49,480 nucleotides of DNA, from NCBI GenBank assembly GCA_947588205.1, contig CANPYG010000006.1:1-49480 (forward strand), written 5' to 3'. Under the pieces are notes generated by a model that saw only the letters and a list, made by a program, of their open reading frames with translations, was not told where the DNA came from and did not search any database. Numbering within the stretch: the first letter of the stretch is position 1; every line of letters starts with the position of its first letter. Source of the DNA: an uncultured Acetatifactor sp. GTDB lineage: Bacteria > Bacillota > Clostridia > Lachnospirales > Lachnospiraceae. The translations under genes were made by a program, and so were the position numbers. Shown here piece by piece: positions 26,140 to 34,319 of the stretch.

Positions 26140-26905
26140 GCGCGCCCTCCTGCACAAAGTTCCCGATAAAGCTCTTGCGGTGAATTGGGCAGGGACCATA
26201 TTTTTTCAGCGCCGCAATATGCTGCGCGCTGCCATACCCTTTATTTCCGGCAAAGCCATATTGAGGATATAATTTATCATACTCCACCATGAGCCGGTCC
26301 CTCGTCACCTTCGCCAATATGCTTGCCGCACCGATGGAGATGCTTTTGGCATCTCCCTTGATAATAGGAACCTGCCGGATGGATATGCCGGGAATCGTCA
26401 CCGCGTCATTGAGCAGCAGGTCAGGGCTCACGCATAACCTGTCCACGGCCTGCCGCATGGCTTCATAGGTCGCCTGCAAAATATTGATTTCATCGATTCT
26501 CTCAGGGGAGGCAAAGCCCACCGCACAGGCGACCGCCTTCTCCCGGATCACATCATACAGCTCCTCGCGCTTTTTTTCGGAAAGCTGCTTGGAATCATTG
26601 ATATATAAAATATCACAGTCTGCCGGGAGTATAACCGCCCCCGCCACCACAGGTCCCGCCAACGGTCCCCTGCCGGCCTCATCAATCCCGCATATATTGG
26701 AGTAGGACGCATACTGCCTTTCGTATTTTTTCAGCCCATAGATGCGTTCTTTTTCCCTTTCAAGATCATCGATTTTCTTCTGCGCCGCAGCAATAAGGCG
26801 TTTTACCCCGCTTCTGGTATCCGAACGGTATGCCTGGACAAGCCCGGGAAGCTGCTGCGTCTGTGTTTCCAAAAACAGCTTCCGGATCTCCTGAATGCTC
26901 TCCAT
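26129..26905 (-). CDS. rnhB: Ribonuclease HII
   Basis: Removes RNA from RNA-DNA hybrids and single ribonucleotides from DNA. The core begins ICGIDEAGRGPLAGPVVAGA with catalytic Asp75 and Glu76; NDSKQLSEKKRE supplies the next acidic residue, and KSISIGAASILAKVTRDRLM is typical of type 2 enzymes. A 70-residue helical N-terminal extension is like that of Bacillus RnhB. The ATG at 26905 has AAGGAG 9 bases upstream; a GTG 18 bases further up is weaker. 258 residues. Confidence 0.96.
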   Translation of the reverse strand: MESIQEIRKLFLETQTQQLPGLVQAYRSDTRSGVKRLIAAAQKKIDDLEREKERIYGLKKYERQYASYSNICGIDEAGRGPLAGPVVAGAVILPADCDILYINDSKQLSEKKREELYDVIREKAVACAVGFASPERIDEINILQATYEAMRQAVDRLCVSPDLLLNDAVTIPGISIRQVPIIKGDAKSISIGAASILAKVTRDRLMVEYDKLYPQYGFAGNKGYGSAQHIAALKKYGPCPIHRKSFIGNFVQEGALGE

Positions 26906-26919
26906 GGTTCTTATCTCCT

Positions 26920-27465
26920 TCACTGATGCTTCAAAATGCCGAATTTACTGAGCGGCCAGATCCTTAGCCAGGCTCTTCCGATGATATCCTTCCGATGGAT
27001 CTTTCCGACTGCTTCTGTTCTGCTGTCTGAGCTGTTGTTACGGTTATCCCCCAGGACGAAGTACTCATCCTCGCCCAGCTGGACAGGATTCCTGGCAATG
27101 CCGATATATTCGGGCTTGATGATCTCCTTCCCGTAGGACTCCTCCAGGACCTCCCCATTGATATAAATTGTTCCGTCTTCTCCGATCTGGACAGTCTCTC
27201 CCGGAAGACCGATGATCCGTTTGATATAAAAAGTGTGTTCCTTATATTGGAACGGGAAAACAATGATATCAAATCTCTGAGGGGCACGGAAACGGTATGT
27301 AATCTTATCCACGATGAGATTGTCCCTATCCGCCAGGGTAGGCTCCATGGACTCCCCGCTCACCTCGGTTCTCTGTCCCACAAACGTGATCACAAGGTAA
27401 GTCAGACAGACTACCCCCAGCAAATATAAAACAGTGCTCAAAACCTCTTTGATCACCTTATTCAT
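26920..27465 (-). CDS. lepB: Type I signal peptidase (first of two)
   Basis: Membrane serine protease that removes signal peptides. One membrane helix (about 10-30) is followed by SGESMEPTL with catalytic Ser39 and by FYIKRIIGLPGE with catalytic Lys82. GDNRNNSSDSR is the usual third conserved block. Length 181. A second lepB lies on the other side of rbgA. The gene precedes rnhB with almost no gap. Confidence 0.96.
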   Translation of the reverse strand: MNKVIKEVLSTVLYLLGVVCLTYLVITFVGQRTEVSGESMEPTLADRDNLIVDKITYRFRAPQRFDIIVFPFQYKEHTFYIKRIIGLPGETVQIGEDGTIYINGEVLEESYGKEIIKPEYIGIARNPVQLGEDEYFVLGDNRNNSSDSRTEAVGKIHRKDIIGRAWLRIWPLSKFGILKHQ

Positions 27466-27478
27466 TTCTTCATCCCTT

Positions 27479-27495
27479 ACATGCCAAAGGCATGT
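27479..27495. other. Short perfect hairpin between rbgA and lepB
   Basis: ACATGCC-AAA-GGCATGT is a 7-bp perfect stem in the 71-base gap. There is no T run on the minus strand, so it is not a standard terminator; it may stabilise or separate messages. Confidence 0.35.
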
Positions 27496-27536
27496 CCTTT
27501 CTTCCGATATTAAACAGGGCTGATGCAGCGGCTTCC

Positions 27537-28406
27537 TCAGCCTTCCGGCGTCTCCAGCGTCATTCGGCCCAGTCTTCCGCTCCTGAAATCATCCAGCAGG
27601 ACAGACGCCGCCCTTTCCAGATCTAACTGTTCACCCTTTTTATAACAGCCGCGGTTCCGGGCTATTTTTTCTAAAAGGGAAGAAGCCTCCCTGCCTTCCT
27701 CCTCCGTATCCCCTTCTTTTATTTCTATTCCATACCGATCTCCCAGTGCCTGGGGATACCGCTTTGTTATCACATCCAAAAGCTCACAGGCAAGCTCTTC
27801 AAGAAGAATCACCTCATCATTCATGGAACCGATAAAAGCCAGATTGCGCCCTGTCTGCCGATCCTCAAATTTCGGCCACAGGATACCGGGCGTATCCAAA
27901 AGCTCCAGGCTCTTATTCAGGCGTATCCATTGCTTTCCCTTGGTAACTCCGGGTTTATTGCCGGTCTTCGTACAGGCCTTCCCTGCAAAAGAATTGATAA
28001 AGGTAGATTTCCCCACATTGGGAATACCCGCTACCATAGCCCTGACCGGCCGGTTAACAATGCCCCTTTTCCGGTCTCTTTCAATCTTTTCCCTGCACGC
28101 CTCCTGCACAAGGCCATGTATGGACTTGATGCCGGCCCCGGACCTGGAATTCAGCTCCAGGACAGGAAGCCCCTTTTGTTCAAAATACCGGATCCACTGT
28201 TTATTGCCGTTCGGATCCGCAAGATCCGATTTGTTCAACAGGACAATCCTGGACTTTCCCTTTGCCAGCACGTCAATATCCGGGTTCCGGCTGCTCATGG
28301 GAATCCTTGCGTCCACAAGCTCTATCATCAGATCGATCAATCTGATATTTTCTTCCATCATACGCCTGGCCTTTGTCATGTGGCCAGGATACCACTGATA
28401 ATCCAT
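27537..28406 (-). CDS. rbgA: Ribosome biogenesis GTPase YlqF/RbgA
   Basis: Circularly permuted GTPase needed for late 50S assembly. The motifs occur in permuted order: G4 LLNKSD (56-61), G5 NSRSG (86-90), G1 GIPNVGKS (127-134), G3 DTPG (171-174). The N terminus MDYQWYPGHMTKARRMM is characteristic. The ATG at 28406 has GGAGG 5 bases upstream; upstream in-frame starts lack this. 289 residues. It lies between two signal peptidase genes, as part of the rplS downstream cluster. Confidence 0.96.
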   Translation of the reverse strand: MDYQWYPGHMTKARRMMEENIRLIDLMIELVDARIPMSSRNPDIDVLAKGKSRIVLLNKSDLADPNGNKQWIRYFEQKGLPVLELNSRSGAGIKSIHGLVQEACREKIERDRKRGIVNRPVRAMVAGIPNVGKSTFINSFAGKACTKTGNKPGVTKGKQWIRLNKSLELLDTPGILWPKFEDRQTGRNLAFIGSMNDEVILLEELACELLDVITKRYPQALGDRYGIEIKEGDTEEEGREASSLLEKIARNRGCYKKGEQLDLERAASVLLDDFRSGRLGRMTLETPEG

Positions 28407-28474
28407 TTTACCTCCATACTGCGGACCCATCGTCCCACATAAAATCATCTCGTATATTCATCGAAAGCATTCCT

Positions 28475-29056
28475 TCAACGGACCAGGCCCAGCCCTCCTT
28501 CTCCGCCCGGGAAGGCGAACCACGCTTTTCCTATGATATCCTCCTTATTGACGGGTCCGATATTTGCTGAACGGCTGTCTTCGCTGTTCGCGGGATTATC
28601 TCCCAGGCAGAAATATTCATTGCTGCCCAGCGTAAACTCATTGGCGGCGATTCCCCCGTCAGAGATATTGGCAACACTCCATTCAACCGCCTCCCCGTTG
28701 ACATACAGGACTCCATCCTGAATGAATACCTTATCGCCCGGAACTGCCGCCACCCGCTTCACATAATAATGAAAATTCTTGTTCCCATTGGGCAGGAAAA
28801 CCACCACATCTCCCCTTTTCGGAGAGGTCAACAGGTACAGGAACCGATTGATCAGGATCTGCTGTCCGTTATACAATGTCGGTTCCATGGAAGCTCCCAC
28901 CACATTGGTCGACATTCCGAAAAAAAAATTCAATACCGCCGCAATAAAGACAGCCGTAACAATGCCGAAGATCCAACTGAGGATCTCACGGAAAAGAGCC
29001 GGGCTGATTTTTTTCTTTCTCCTGTTGTAAAAGCTTAATCCCTTATTTTTTGCCAT
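28475..29056 (-). CDS. lepB: Type I signal peptidase (second of two)
   Basis: A second type I signal peptidase of 193 residues with a basic N terminus and one membrane helix (about 28-48). Catalytic Ser56 is in GASMEPTL and Lys100 in YYVKRVAAVPGDK; GDNPANSEDSR follows. The ATG at 29056 is preferred over a TTG 24 bases upstream. It is clearly homologous to, but not a recent copy of, the other lepB. It begins about 135 bases after rplS, past a terminator. Confidence 0.95.
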   Translation of the reverse strand: MAKNKGLSFYNRRKKKISPALFREILSWIFGIVTAVFIAAVLNFFFGMSTNVVGASMEPTLYNGQQILINRFLYLLTSPKRGDVVVFLPNGNKNFHYYVKRVAAVPGDKVFIQDGVLYVNGEAVEWSVANISDGGIAANEFTLGSNEYFCLGDNPANSEDSRSANIGPVNKEDIIGKAWFAFPGGEGGLGLVR

Positions 29057-29152
29057 TCCTCTTCCTTTATTTTCCTCCAACAGGACATCTGTTCTATTAT
29101 CCCTGAAATACTTTCCGCATTTCCTTTATCATATCACATATTTTCAAATAAG

Positions 29153-29184
29153 AAAAGGACAACTACTCAAGTAATTGTCCTTTT
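29153..29184 (-). terminator. Terminator of rplS
   Basis: On the minus strand AAAAGGACAA pairs with TTGTCCTTTT across a partly self-complementary loop, and the right arm runs into TTTTC. It lies just past the rplS stop codon and separates rplS from lepB. Confidence 0.65.
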
Positions 29185-29191
29185 AGCGCAC

Positions 29192-29539
29192 TTATTTAAC
29201 CAGCTCTTTTACCTTAGCCTTCTTACCAACGCGATTCCTTAAGTAGTTCAGCTTTGCACGTCTTACCTTACCTTTTCTCACGACCTCAACCTTCTCAACG
29301 TTCGGAGAATGAACCGGCCAGGTCTTCTCAACGCCGACACCGTTGGAAGCCTTCCTTACAGTGAAGGTCTCCCTGCTGCTTCCGCCCTGACGCTTCAGCA
29401 CAACGCCCTCAAATACCTGAATCCTCTCACGGTTGCCTTCCTTGATCTTACCGTAGACTCTTACGGTATCGCCTACCTCAAAATCGTCCACGTCTGCTTT
29501 CAGCTGTTCAGCCTCAATCTCTCTGATAATGTCGCTCAT
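29192..29539 (-). CDS. rplS: Ribosomal protein L19
   Basis: Large-subunit protein at the 30S-50S interface. The sequence has the hallmark [20 protein letters not shown], then [13 protein letters not shown] and [20 protein letters not shown]. 115 residues is standard. GAAGGAGG precedes the ATG. It has its own promoter and leader after trmD and a terminator right after the stop, so it can be transcribed alone. Confidence 0.98.
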   Translation of the reverse strand: MSDIIREIEAEQLKADVDDFEVGDTVRVYGKIKEGNRERIQVFEGVVLKRQGGSSRETFTVRKASNGVGVEKTWPVHSPNVEKVEVVRKGKVRRAKLNYLRNRVGKKAKVKELVK

Positions 29540-29653
29540 TTTATAGCCTCCTTCATAAAATGGATGTTCTTAATACCGCACTATGCGCTGTAACAGAGGA
29601 CCATCTCGTTTTCGCAACGCTAAGATTTTACCATATCCCCGCCCATTTGGCAA
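29540..29653 (-). promoter_or_regulatory. rplS promoter and roughly 80-base leader
   Basis: On the minus strand TTGCCA (29648-29653) and TAAAAT (29625-29630) are 17 bases apart. The leader to the ATG is about 75-80 bases. Ribosomal protein L19 genes often have a structured autoregulatory leader; I could not confirm the family's structure by eye. Confidence 0.45.
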
Positions 29654-29692
29654 GCAATTTCTGATAATAAATAAGATTTCGTAATAATATTT

Positions 29693-31096
29693 TTAGTCTT
29701 CCTCCCTCCCAAGCCACCATATGGTGTCCCCGGAAAGGTACAGGCCCAGCTTCTCCTGCAGGTTCTTCGACGCTTCGTTCTCTGAAAAAACATGACAATA
29801 AGGAGTCCAGTCCAGTTCCCTCAGGCGGTTGATCAGATACGCTTCCAGAGAGGCTCCAAGCCCTTTGCCGCGATACGCTTCCTCCACATAAAGCATTCCC
29901 ATGCTTCCGTCATCGTGAAGGCCGATAAAGCCAACGGGTCTTCCCTCCACAAAGGCGCCGTACAGGAAACCGGACGCTATTCTATCCATAAAATACCCTT
30001 CATCCCCATATGGATAATTCTCCAGGAAATAACCCTTCGCGCCCTCATCCAGTCTTCTGATATCCTTATGACGGACCAGAAGAGGTTCCTTTCTGGTATA
30101 GCACGCCTGACAGCATTGGTGAAAAATGCGGAAACCAAACGCTTCCTGAATGAAATCTGCCAGAAAGTCCTGGCAAACCACAAACCATCGCGGGGCTTCC
30201 GGAAGCGGGCAACTGCCGCTTAAGAGGGCCGCCGTCATTTTTTCCCCTGCTTCCGGTGTGGATGCCGTAAGGAAGCAGGCTCCGCACTCTCTGTCGTAGA
30301 GCATGACATTCTCATCCTTATGGTACAAAAGCTCCCCGTTTCCGCGTCTCAGTAGCTCCATCATATGAATATGCTCTCTTTTATGGTGCCCCAGGCTCAG
30401 GATAGCTTTTTCCTTTGCCTGATATCTGGCATAGAGATCCGGTCTTACAGCAGCCGTTCTCTCCACGGAACGTTCACGGCGCCACTTATTGATTTCTTTA
30501 TGATTGCCGGACAAAAGAACGTCCGGAACGCTCTTACCGTGCCATAATGCCGGACGTGAATATTGGGGATACTCCAACAGATCGTTATAGAAACTCTCTG
30601 TCCTTGCGGAAGTCTCATTGTTCAGTACGCCCGGAACCAGCCGGGCGATCGCATCGATCATTACCATGGCAGGCAATTCTCCGCCGGTCAGGACATAGTC
30701 TCCAATGGATACGTTGTCCGTCACGATCTCCTCCAGCACCCGCTCGTCGATTCCCTCATAATGACCGCAGAGGAACACAAGCTCTTCCTCTCCGGCAAAT
30801 TCTTCCGCCATCCTCTGGTTGAAGGTTTTGCCCTGCGGAGTCACATAGATGGTCCTGAGCCGCTTTCCTGCCGCTACTGCCTGATATGCATCATAAACAG
30901 GCTGCGCCTGGATCAGCATCCCGGCACCGCCTCCATATGGGTAATCATCCACTTTTCCATGCTTATCCAGCGTATAATCCCGGATATCCACCGCATGAAG
31001 GCTGATCAGGCCGTTTTCCTGCGCCCGCCCGAGAATACTGGTGTTCAATCCCTGCAATACCATTTCGGGGAAAAGGGTCAACACATGAAACTTCAT
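29693..31096 (-). CDS. trmD: tRNA (guanine37-N1)-methyltransferase fused to a GNAT acetyltransferase
   Basis: Residues 1-245 are TrmD, which makes m1G37 in tRNAs and prevents frameshifting. The trefoil-knot motifs FLCGHYEGIDERV (108-120) and IGDYVLTGGELPAMVMIDAI (131-150) are intact, as is RPALWHGKSVPDVLLSGNH. Residues 250-467 are an added part ending in a GNAT domain: GRPVGFIGLHDDGSMGMLYV then EEAYRGKGLGASL, with the acetyl-CoA loop R-x-x-G-x-G at 409-414, and a C-terminal HVFSENEASKNLQEKLG. The usual TrmD length is about 240. No internal stop or frameshift separates the parts. The acetyl acceptor is unknown. Confidence 0.95.
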   Translation of the reverse strand: MKFHVLTLFPEMVLQGLNTSILGRAQENGLISLHAVDIRDYTLDKHGKVDDYPYGGGAGMLIQAQPVYDAYQAVAAGKRLRTIYVTPQGKTFNQRMAEEFAGEEELVFLCGHYEGIDERVLEEIVTDNVSIGDYVLTGGELPAMVMIDAIARLVPGVLNNETSARTESFYNDLLEYPQYSRPALWHGKSVPDVLLSGNHKEINKWRRERSVERTAAVRPDLYARYQAKEKAILSLGHHKREHIHMMELLRRGNGELLYHKDENVMLYDRECGACFLTASTPEAGEKMTAALLSGSCPLPEAPRWFVVCQDFLADFIQEAFGFRIFHQCCQACYTRKEPLLVRHKDIRRLDEGAKGYFLENYPYGDEGYFMDRIASGFLYGAFVEGRPVGFIGLHDDGSMGMLYVEEAYRGKGLGASLEAYLINRLRELDWTPYCHVFSENEASKNLQEKLGLYLSGDTIWWLGREED

Positions 31097-31124
31097 CACA
31101 GATATTATCCTCTATACGTTATAT

Positions 31125-31637
31125 TTACAGATCCAACAGACCTTCCAGAATATGAACCTTCATATAGCGCGCCTCCACGTCCACTTCCAGAACACATTGC
31201 TTAATGGCGGGCAGTAAAAGCTCCTTGCCATCTTCCATCACAATGACGTAGACATCGTTGGCGCCCGTGCTGATCACATCCTTCAGGATCCCTACCGCCT
31301 TTTCCTCCTCATCCATTACGCTTAGCCCGATCAGATCAGCCACGAAATACTCGTCGCGCCTGAGCCGGACCGCATTCTGACGGGTCACATACAGGCTCTT
31401 CTGCCGATATTTCGACGCATCATCTATGGAATCGATTCCCTTGAATTTCAATATGACAAGCTGCTTGAAAAATTTCACATGCTCTATTTCAAGTTCCAGC
31501 TCTTCCTTCCCGGTATCCAGAATCACTTCCTTCAGCCGTTTAAAACGGGCCGGATCATCTGTTGTGGGATATACCTTTACCTCTCCGTTCAGCCCATGGG
31601 TCGATGTAACGATCCCCACCTGAAATCTGTCTTCCAT
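31125..31637 (-). CDS. rimM: 16S rRNA processing protein RimM
   Basis: Assembly factor for the 30S head. The N-terminal domain begins FQVGIVTSTHGLNGEVKVYP and the C-terminal PRC-barrel-like domain has YFVADLIGLSVMDEE. The ATG at 31637 (MEDRFQVG) has GGGAG upstream and gives 170 residues, the usual size. It is 28 bases upstream of trmD, the classic rpsP-rimM-trmD-rplS order, with khpA between rpsP and rimM. Confidence 0.96.
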   Translation of the reverse strand: MEDRFQVGIVTSTHGLNGEVKVYPTTDDPARFKRLKEVILDTGKEELELEIEHVKFFKQLVILKFKGIDSIDDASKYRQKSLYVTRQNAVRLRRDEYFVADLIGLSVMDEEEKAVGILKDVISTGANDVYVIVMEDGKELLLPAIKQCVLEVDVEARYMKVHILEGLLDL

Positions 31638-31754
31638 TTCTCGCTCCCCGCCCGTCCTACGGGCACCCGCCTTGGCAGACCACTCTGTTACGGCAAGCAT
31701 TCTGTTTTACATTCGGTTTTAGCAGGCGGTCCGCTTGATCCGCCTGAGATACCT

Positions 31755-31783
31755 TAAAAAAGGCTGCCGCAGAAACGACAGCC
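31755..31783 (-). terminator. Intrinsic terminator/attenuator between khpA and rimM
   Basis: On the minus strand GGCTGTCG-TTTCTG-CGGCAGCC (one G-U pair) is followed directly by TTTTTT. It starts 7 bases past the khpA stop codon, inside a conserved ribosomal gene cluster. Confidence 0.7.
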
Positions 31784-31790
31784 CTTTTCA

Positions 31791-32018
31791 CTAGACGATT
31801 TCTACATCGACCTTTCTGTTGTCCTTGGATGATGCCGCCTTTACAACGGAACGGATCGCTTTGGCAATCCTTCCCTGCTTGCCGATGACCTTGCCCATAT
31901 CGGATGCAGCCACATGAAGCTCCAGGATCAGGTTCTTCCCCTCTTCCTTTTCCGTTACCGTAACCTCTTCAGGATGGTCGACAAGCGCTTTCGCAATTAC
32001 TTCAACTAATTCTTTCAT
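31791..32018 (-). CDS. khpA: KH-domain RNA-binding protein KhpA
   Basis: Small KH-domain protein (75 residues) that with KhpB binds RNA and affects cell division and sporulation-related functions in Gram-positive bacteria. The GxxG loop is in VIGKQGRIAKAIRSVVKAAS. ATG at 32018 is preferred over the adjacent TTG. It follows rpsP by 46 bases and is the usual neighbour of rpsP in Firmicutes. Confidence 0.95.
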   Translation of the reverse strand: MKELVEVIAKALVDHPEEVTVTEKEEGKNLILELHVAASDMGKVIGKQGRIAKAIRSVVKAASSKDNRKVDVEIV

Positions 32019-32064
32019 CAATCAACAACACCTTTCTTAACGGCAAATTTGGGTTCATATGGTC

Positions 32065-32310
32065 TTACTTCTCAATTCCGGCGATCTTGAACAGCTTGCT
32101 TACGATCTCTGTGGGCTGGGCGCCGTTGGCGAGCCACTTCTTTGCCAGCTCCTCATTGATCTTAACGGTGCTGGGGTCGGTGCTGGGGTCATAGGTGCCG
32201 ATCTCTTCGATAAACCTGCCGTCTCTGGGGGAACGGGAATCCGCTACGATTACTCTATAAAAAGGATTCTTCTTCTGTCCCATTCTTCTTAACCTGATCT
32301 TAACTGCCAT
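32065..32310 (-). CDS. rpsP: Ribosomal protein S16
   Basis: Small-subunit assembly protein. [20 protein letters not shown] and [20 protein letters not shown] are diagnostic; 81 residues is normal. GGAGG precedes the ATG. It follows ffh after 123 bases without an obvious terminator. Confidence 0.98.
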   Translation of the reverse strand: MAVKIRLRRMGQKKNPFYRVIVADSRSPRDGRFIEEIGTYDPSTDPSTVKINEELAKKWLANGAQPTEIVSKLFKIAGIEK

Positions 32311-32433
32311 TTCTTTTTACCTCCGTTTGTCTTTGCTTTGTTTATGATTGTGTCTTCTTTAGACATTTATAGGATAAGGGACCCTGCCCGTATCTTTCGC
32401 TTCCATAAAAAACTACTATTCCCTAATATAATA

Positions 32434-33801
32434 TCAGAAAGGGAATCTTCCTTTTCCCATGCCGGGCATCCCGCCGAACATGCCTCTCCTTTTTCCACCG
32501 CCGCCGAACTGCTTCATCATCTTCTGCATCTGTTCAAACTGCTTGATGAACCGATTCACTACACTGATATCCACACCGGCGCCCTTCGCGATGCGGTGCT
32601 TTCTCCTGGGATTCAAAAGCCTGGGATCCCTTCTCTCCTGCGGCGTCATGGAAAGCACGATCGCTTCCATATGCGCCAGCTGCTTCTCATCGATCATGGA
32701 TTCCAAGTCGCCCGACTTGATCCCCATGCCGGGAAGCATGCTTAAGATACTGGAGAGACCACCCATATTGCGCATCTGCTTCATGCTCTCCAGATAGTCC
32801 TCAAAATCGAACTTCCCCTTCTTCATGCGGTTCGCCATGTCGCGGCCCTTTTCCTCGTCGATATCGATGCTCTGCTGTGCCTTATCGATCAGGGAAAGCA
32901 CATCGCCCATTCCCAGGATCCTGCCCGCCATACGGTCTGGATAAAACTGCTCCATATCGGATAGCTTCTCCCCCATACCCACATAGAGGATCGGTCTGCC
33001 CGTCACCGCCTTGATGGAAAGGGCCGCGCCGCCCCTGGTATCGCCGTCCAGCTTCGTCAGGATCACGCCGTCAATTCCCACCTTCTCGTCGAACTGCTTT
33101 GCCACGTTGACCGCATCCTGACCGGTCATGGCGTCTACCACCAGAATGGTCTGGTGTACGGATACATTGTCCTTCATCTCCTGCAGCTCCGCCATCATAT
33201 CCTCATCCACATGAAGACGTCCCGCGGTATCCAGGATCACGACATTGTGACCGTTCTTCTCCGCGTAAGCGACAGCTTCTTTGGCAATTTCAACCGGCTT
33301 TACGTCCGTTCCCATGGAAAATACATCCACTTCCTGCTTCTTCCCGTTGATCTGCAGCTGCTCAATGGCAGCGGGACGGTAAACGTCACAGGCAACCAGC
33401 AAGGACTTCTTACCTTTGCGCTTCAAGACCCCGGCGAGCTTGGCTGTAGCGGTGGTCTTACCTGCGCCCTGGAGTCCTGCCATCATGATAACGGTGATGG
33501 CCTTGCCAGGCTGCATTGCGATCTCCGTGGTCTCGCTCCCCATCAGCGCGATCATCTCTTCATTGACAATCTTAATGACCATCTGCCCTGGGTTCAGGCC
33601 GTTCATCACATCCTGTCCGATCGCACGCTCCTCCACGGTCTTCACGAACTGCTTCACGACCTTAAAATTCACATCCGCCTCTAAGAGCGCCATGCGCACC
33701 TCTTTCAGGGCGGTCTTCACATCCTCTTCCGTCAGGCGGCCCTTGCCTCTCAGGTTCTTAAAAACATTCTGCAGTTTTTCTGTTAAACTCTCAAACGCCA
33801 T
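32434..33801 (-). CDS. ffh: Signal recognition particle GTPase
   Basis: Protein subunit of SRP, which targets nascent membrane proteins to FtsY. The N domain is followed by G1 GLQGAGKTT (109-117), DTAGRLHVDEDMM and TKLDGDTRGGAALS. The Met-rich M domain that binds 4.5S RNA occupies the last 150 residues and ends in a glycine- and methionine-rich tail (GGMPGMGKGRFPF). 455 residues. AAGGAG precedes the ATG, 12 bases after ylxM. Confidence 0.98.
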   Translation of the reverse strand: MAFESLTEKLQNVFKNLRGKGRLTEEDVKTALKEVRMALLEADVNFKVVKQFVKTVEERAIGQDVMNGLNPGQMVIKIVNEEMIALMGSETTEIAMQPGKAITVIMMAGLQGAGKTTATAKLAGVLKRKGKKSLLVACDVYRPAAIEQLQINGKKQEVDVFSMGTDVKPVEIAKEAVAYAEKNGHNVVILDTAGRLHVDEDMMAELQEMKDNVSVHQTILVVDAMTGQDAVNVAKQFDEKVGIDGVILTKLDGDTRGGAALSIKAVTGRPILYVGMGEKLSDMEQFYPDRMAGRILGMGDVLSLIDKAQQSIDIDEEKGRDMANRMKKGKFDFEDYLESMKQMRNMGGLSSILSMLPGMGIKSGDLESMIDEKQLAHMEAIVLSMTPQERRDPRLLNPRRKHRIAKGAGVDISVVNRFIKQFEQMQKMMKQFGGGGKRRGMFGGMPGMGKGRFPF

Positions 33802-33813
33802 CTGCCGCTCCTT

Positions 33814-34176
33814 TTACCATTCCTGCAAAAGCTCTTGCGCAAGCTCCCTGATACGCTCCATACGCCCATCGGAGGATAATTCCAGGCCGGAGGTCATTTC
33901 ATAACCTTCCCTCGTAAGAGCTTCCAGCTCATTCAGCTTTTCCTTAGCCTCCATGAATTTTTTCACCAGATGCAGCTTGCTCTCATATTCCTGTAGGATA
34001 CGGTCACAGCGCCTTATCAGGTCGTGAACCCCCTGCCTGCTGATGCCGTACTCCTCCGCGATCTCGCTCAGGGACATATCATTGTAAACCGCATCCTCGT
34101 AAATCTGCTTCTGATGCTCCGTCAGCATCTCACCATAGAAATCATATAAAAGTGTCTGCTCGTAAATCTTTTCCAT
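33814..34176 (-). CDS. ylxM: YlxM-family putative SRP helix-turn-helix protein
   Basis: A 120-residue protein of the YlxM/p13 family, encoded with ffh throughout the Firmicutes and proposed to act with SRP. The sigma-70 region-4-like helix-turn-helix is [20 protein letters not shown] then [20 protein letters not shown]. The ATG at 34176 ([15 protein letters not shown]) matches the family start; upstream codons do not. Its ribosome site is weak. A strong promoter lies 50-80 bases upstream. Confidence 0.93.
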   Translation of the reverse strand: MEKIYEQTLLYDFYGEMLTEHQKQIYEDAVYNDMSLSEIAEEYGISRQGVHDLIRRCDRILQEYESKLHLVKKFMEAKEKLNELEALTREGYEMTSGLELSSDGRMERIRELAQELLQEW

Positions 34177-34227
34177 GCTATCAACCAACAATGCCGTTTC
34201 TTTTCCCCTGCGCCGCACACCTTGCAC

Positions 34228-34256
34228 ATCATACTATAAAAAAACACAGGTGTCAA
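34228..34256 (-). promoter_or_regulatory. Strong sigma-A promoter of ylxM-ffh, embedded in a terminator
   Basis: On the minus strand a perfect TTGACA (34251-34256) and TATGAT (34228-34233) are 17 bases apart. The -35 box is part of the right arm of the preceding terminator hairpin, and the T run of the terminator forms the spacer. Confidence 0.75.
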
Positions 34257-34277
34257 GTATTTTTTCTTGACACCTGT
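34238..34277 (-). terminator. Terminator of the restriction-modification operon
   Basis: On the minus strand ACAGGTGTCAAG pairs perfectly with CTTGACACCTGT (12 bp) across an 8-base loop and is followed by G and seven T. It lies about 45 bases past the stop codon of the 1212-residue restriction-modification protein. Confidence 0.85.
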
Positions 34278-34319
34278 AAAAATTGGTAACATTTCAGCCG
34301 CACCATTCGCAAAGCCGCG

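Noticed and set aside
29540..29624. Confirmed L19 leader riboregulator
   Set aside because: A leader of suitable length exists, but I could not verify the family's conserved structure by eye, so it is listed only as promoter and leader.
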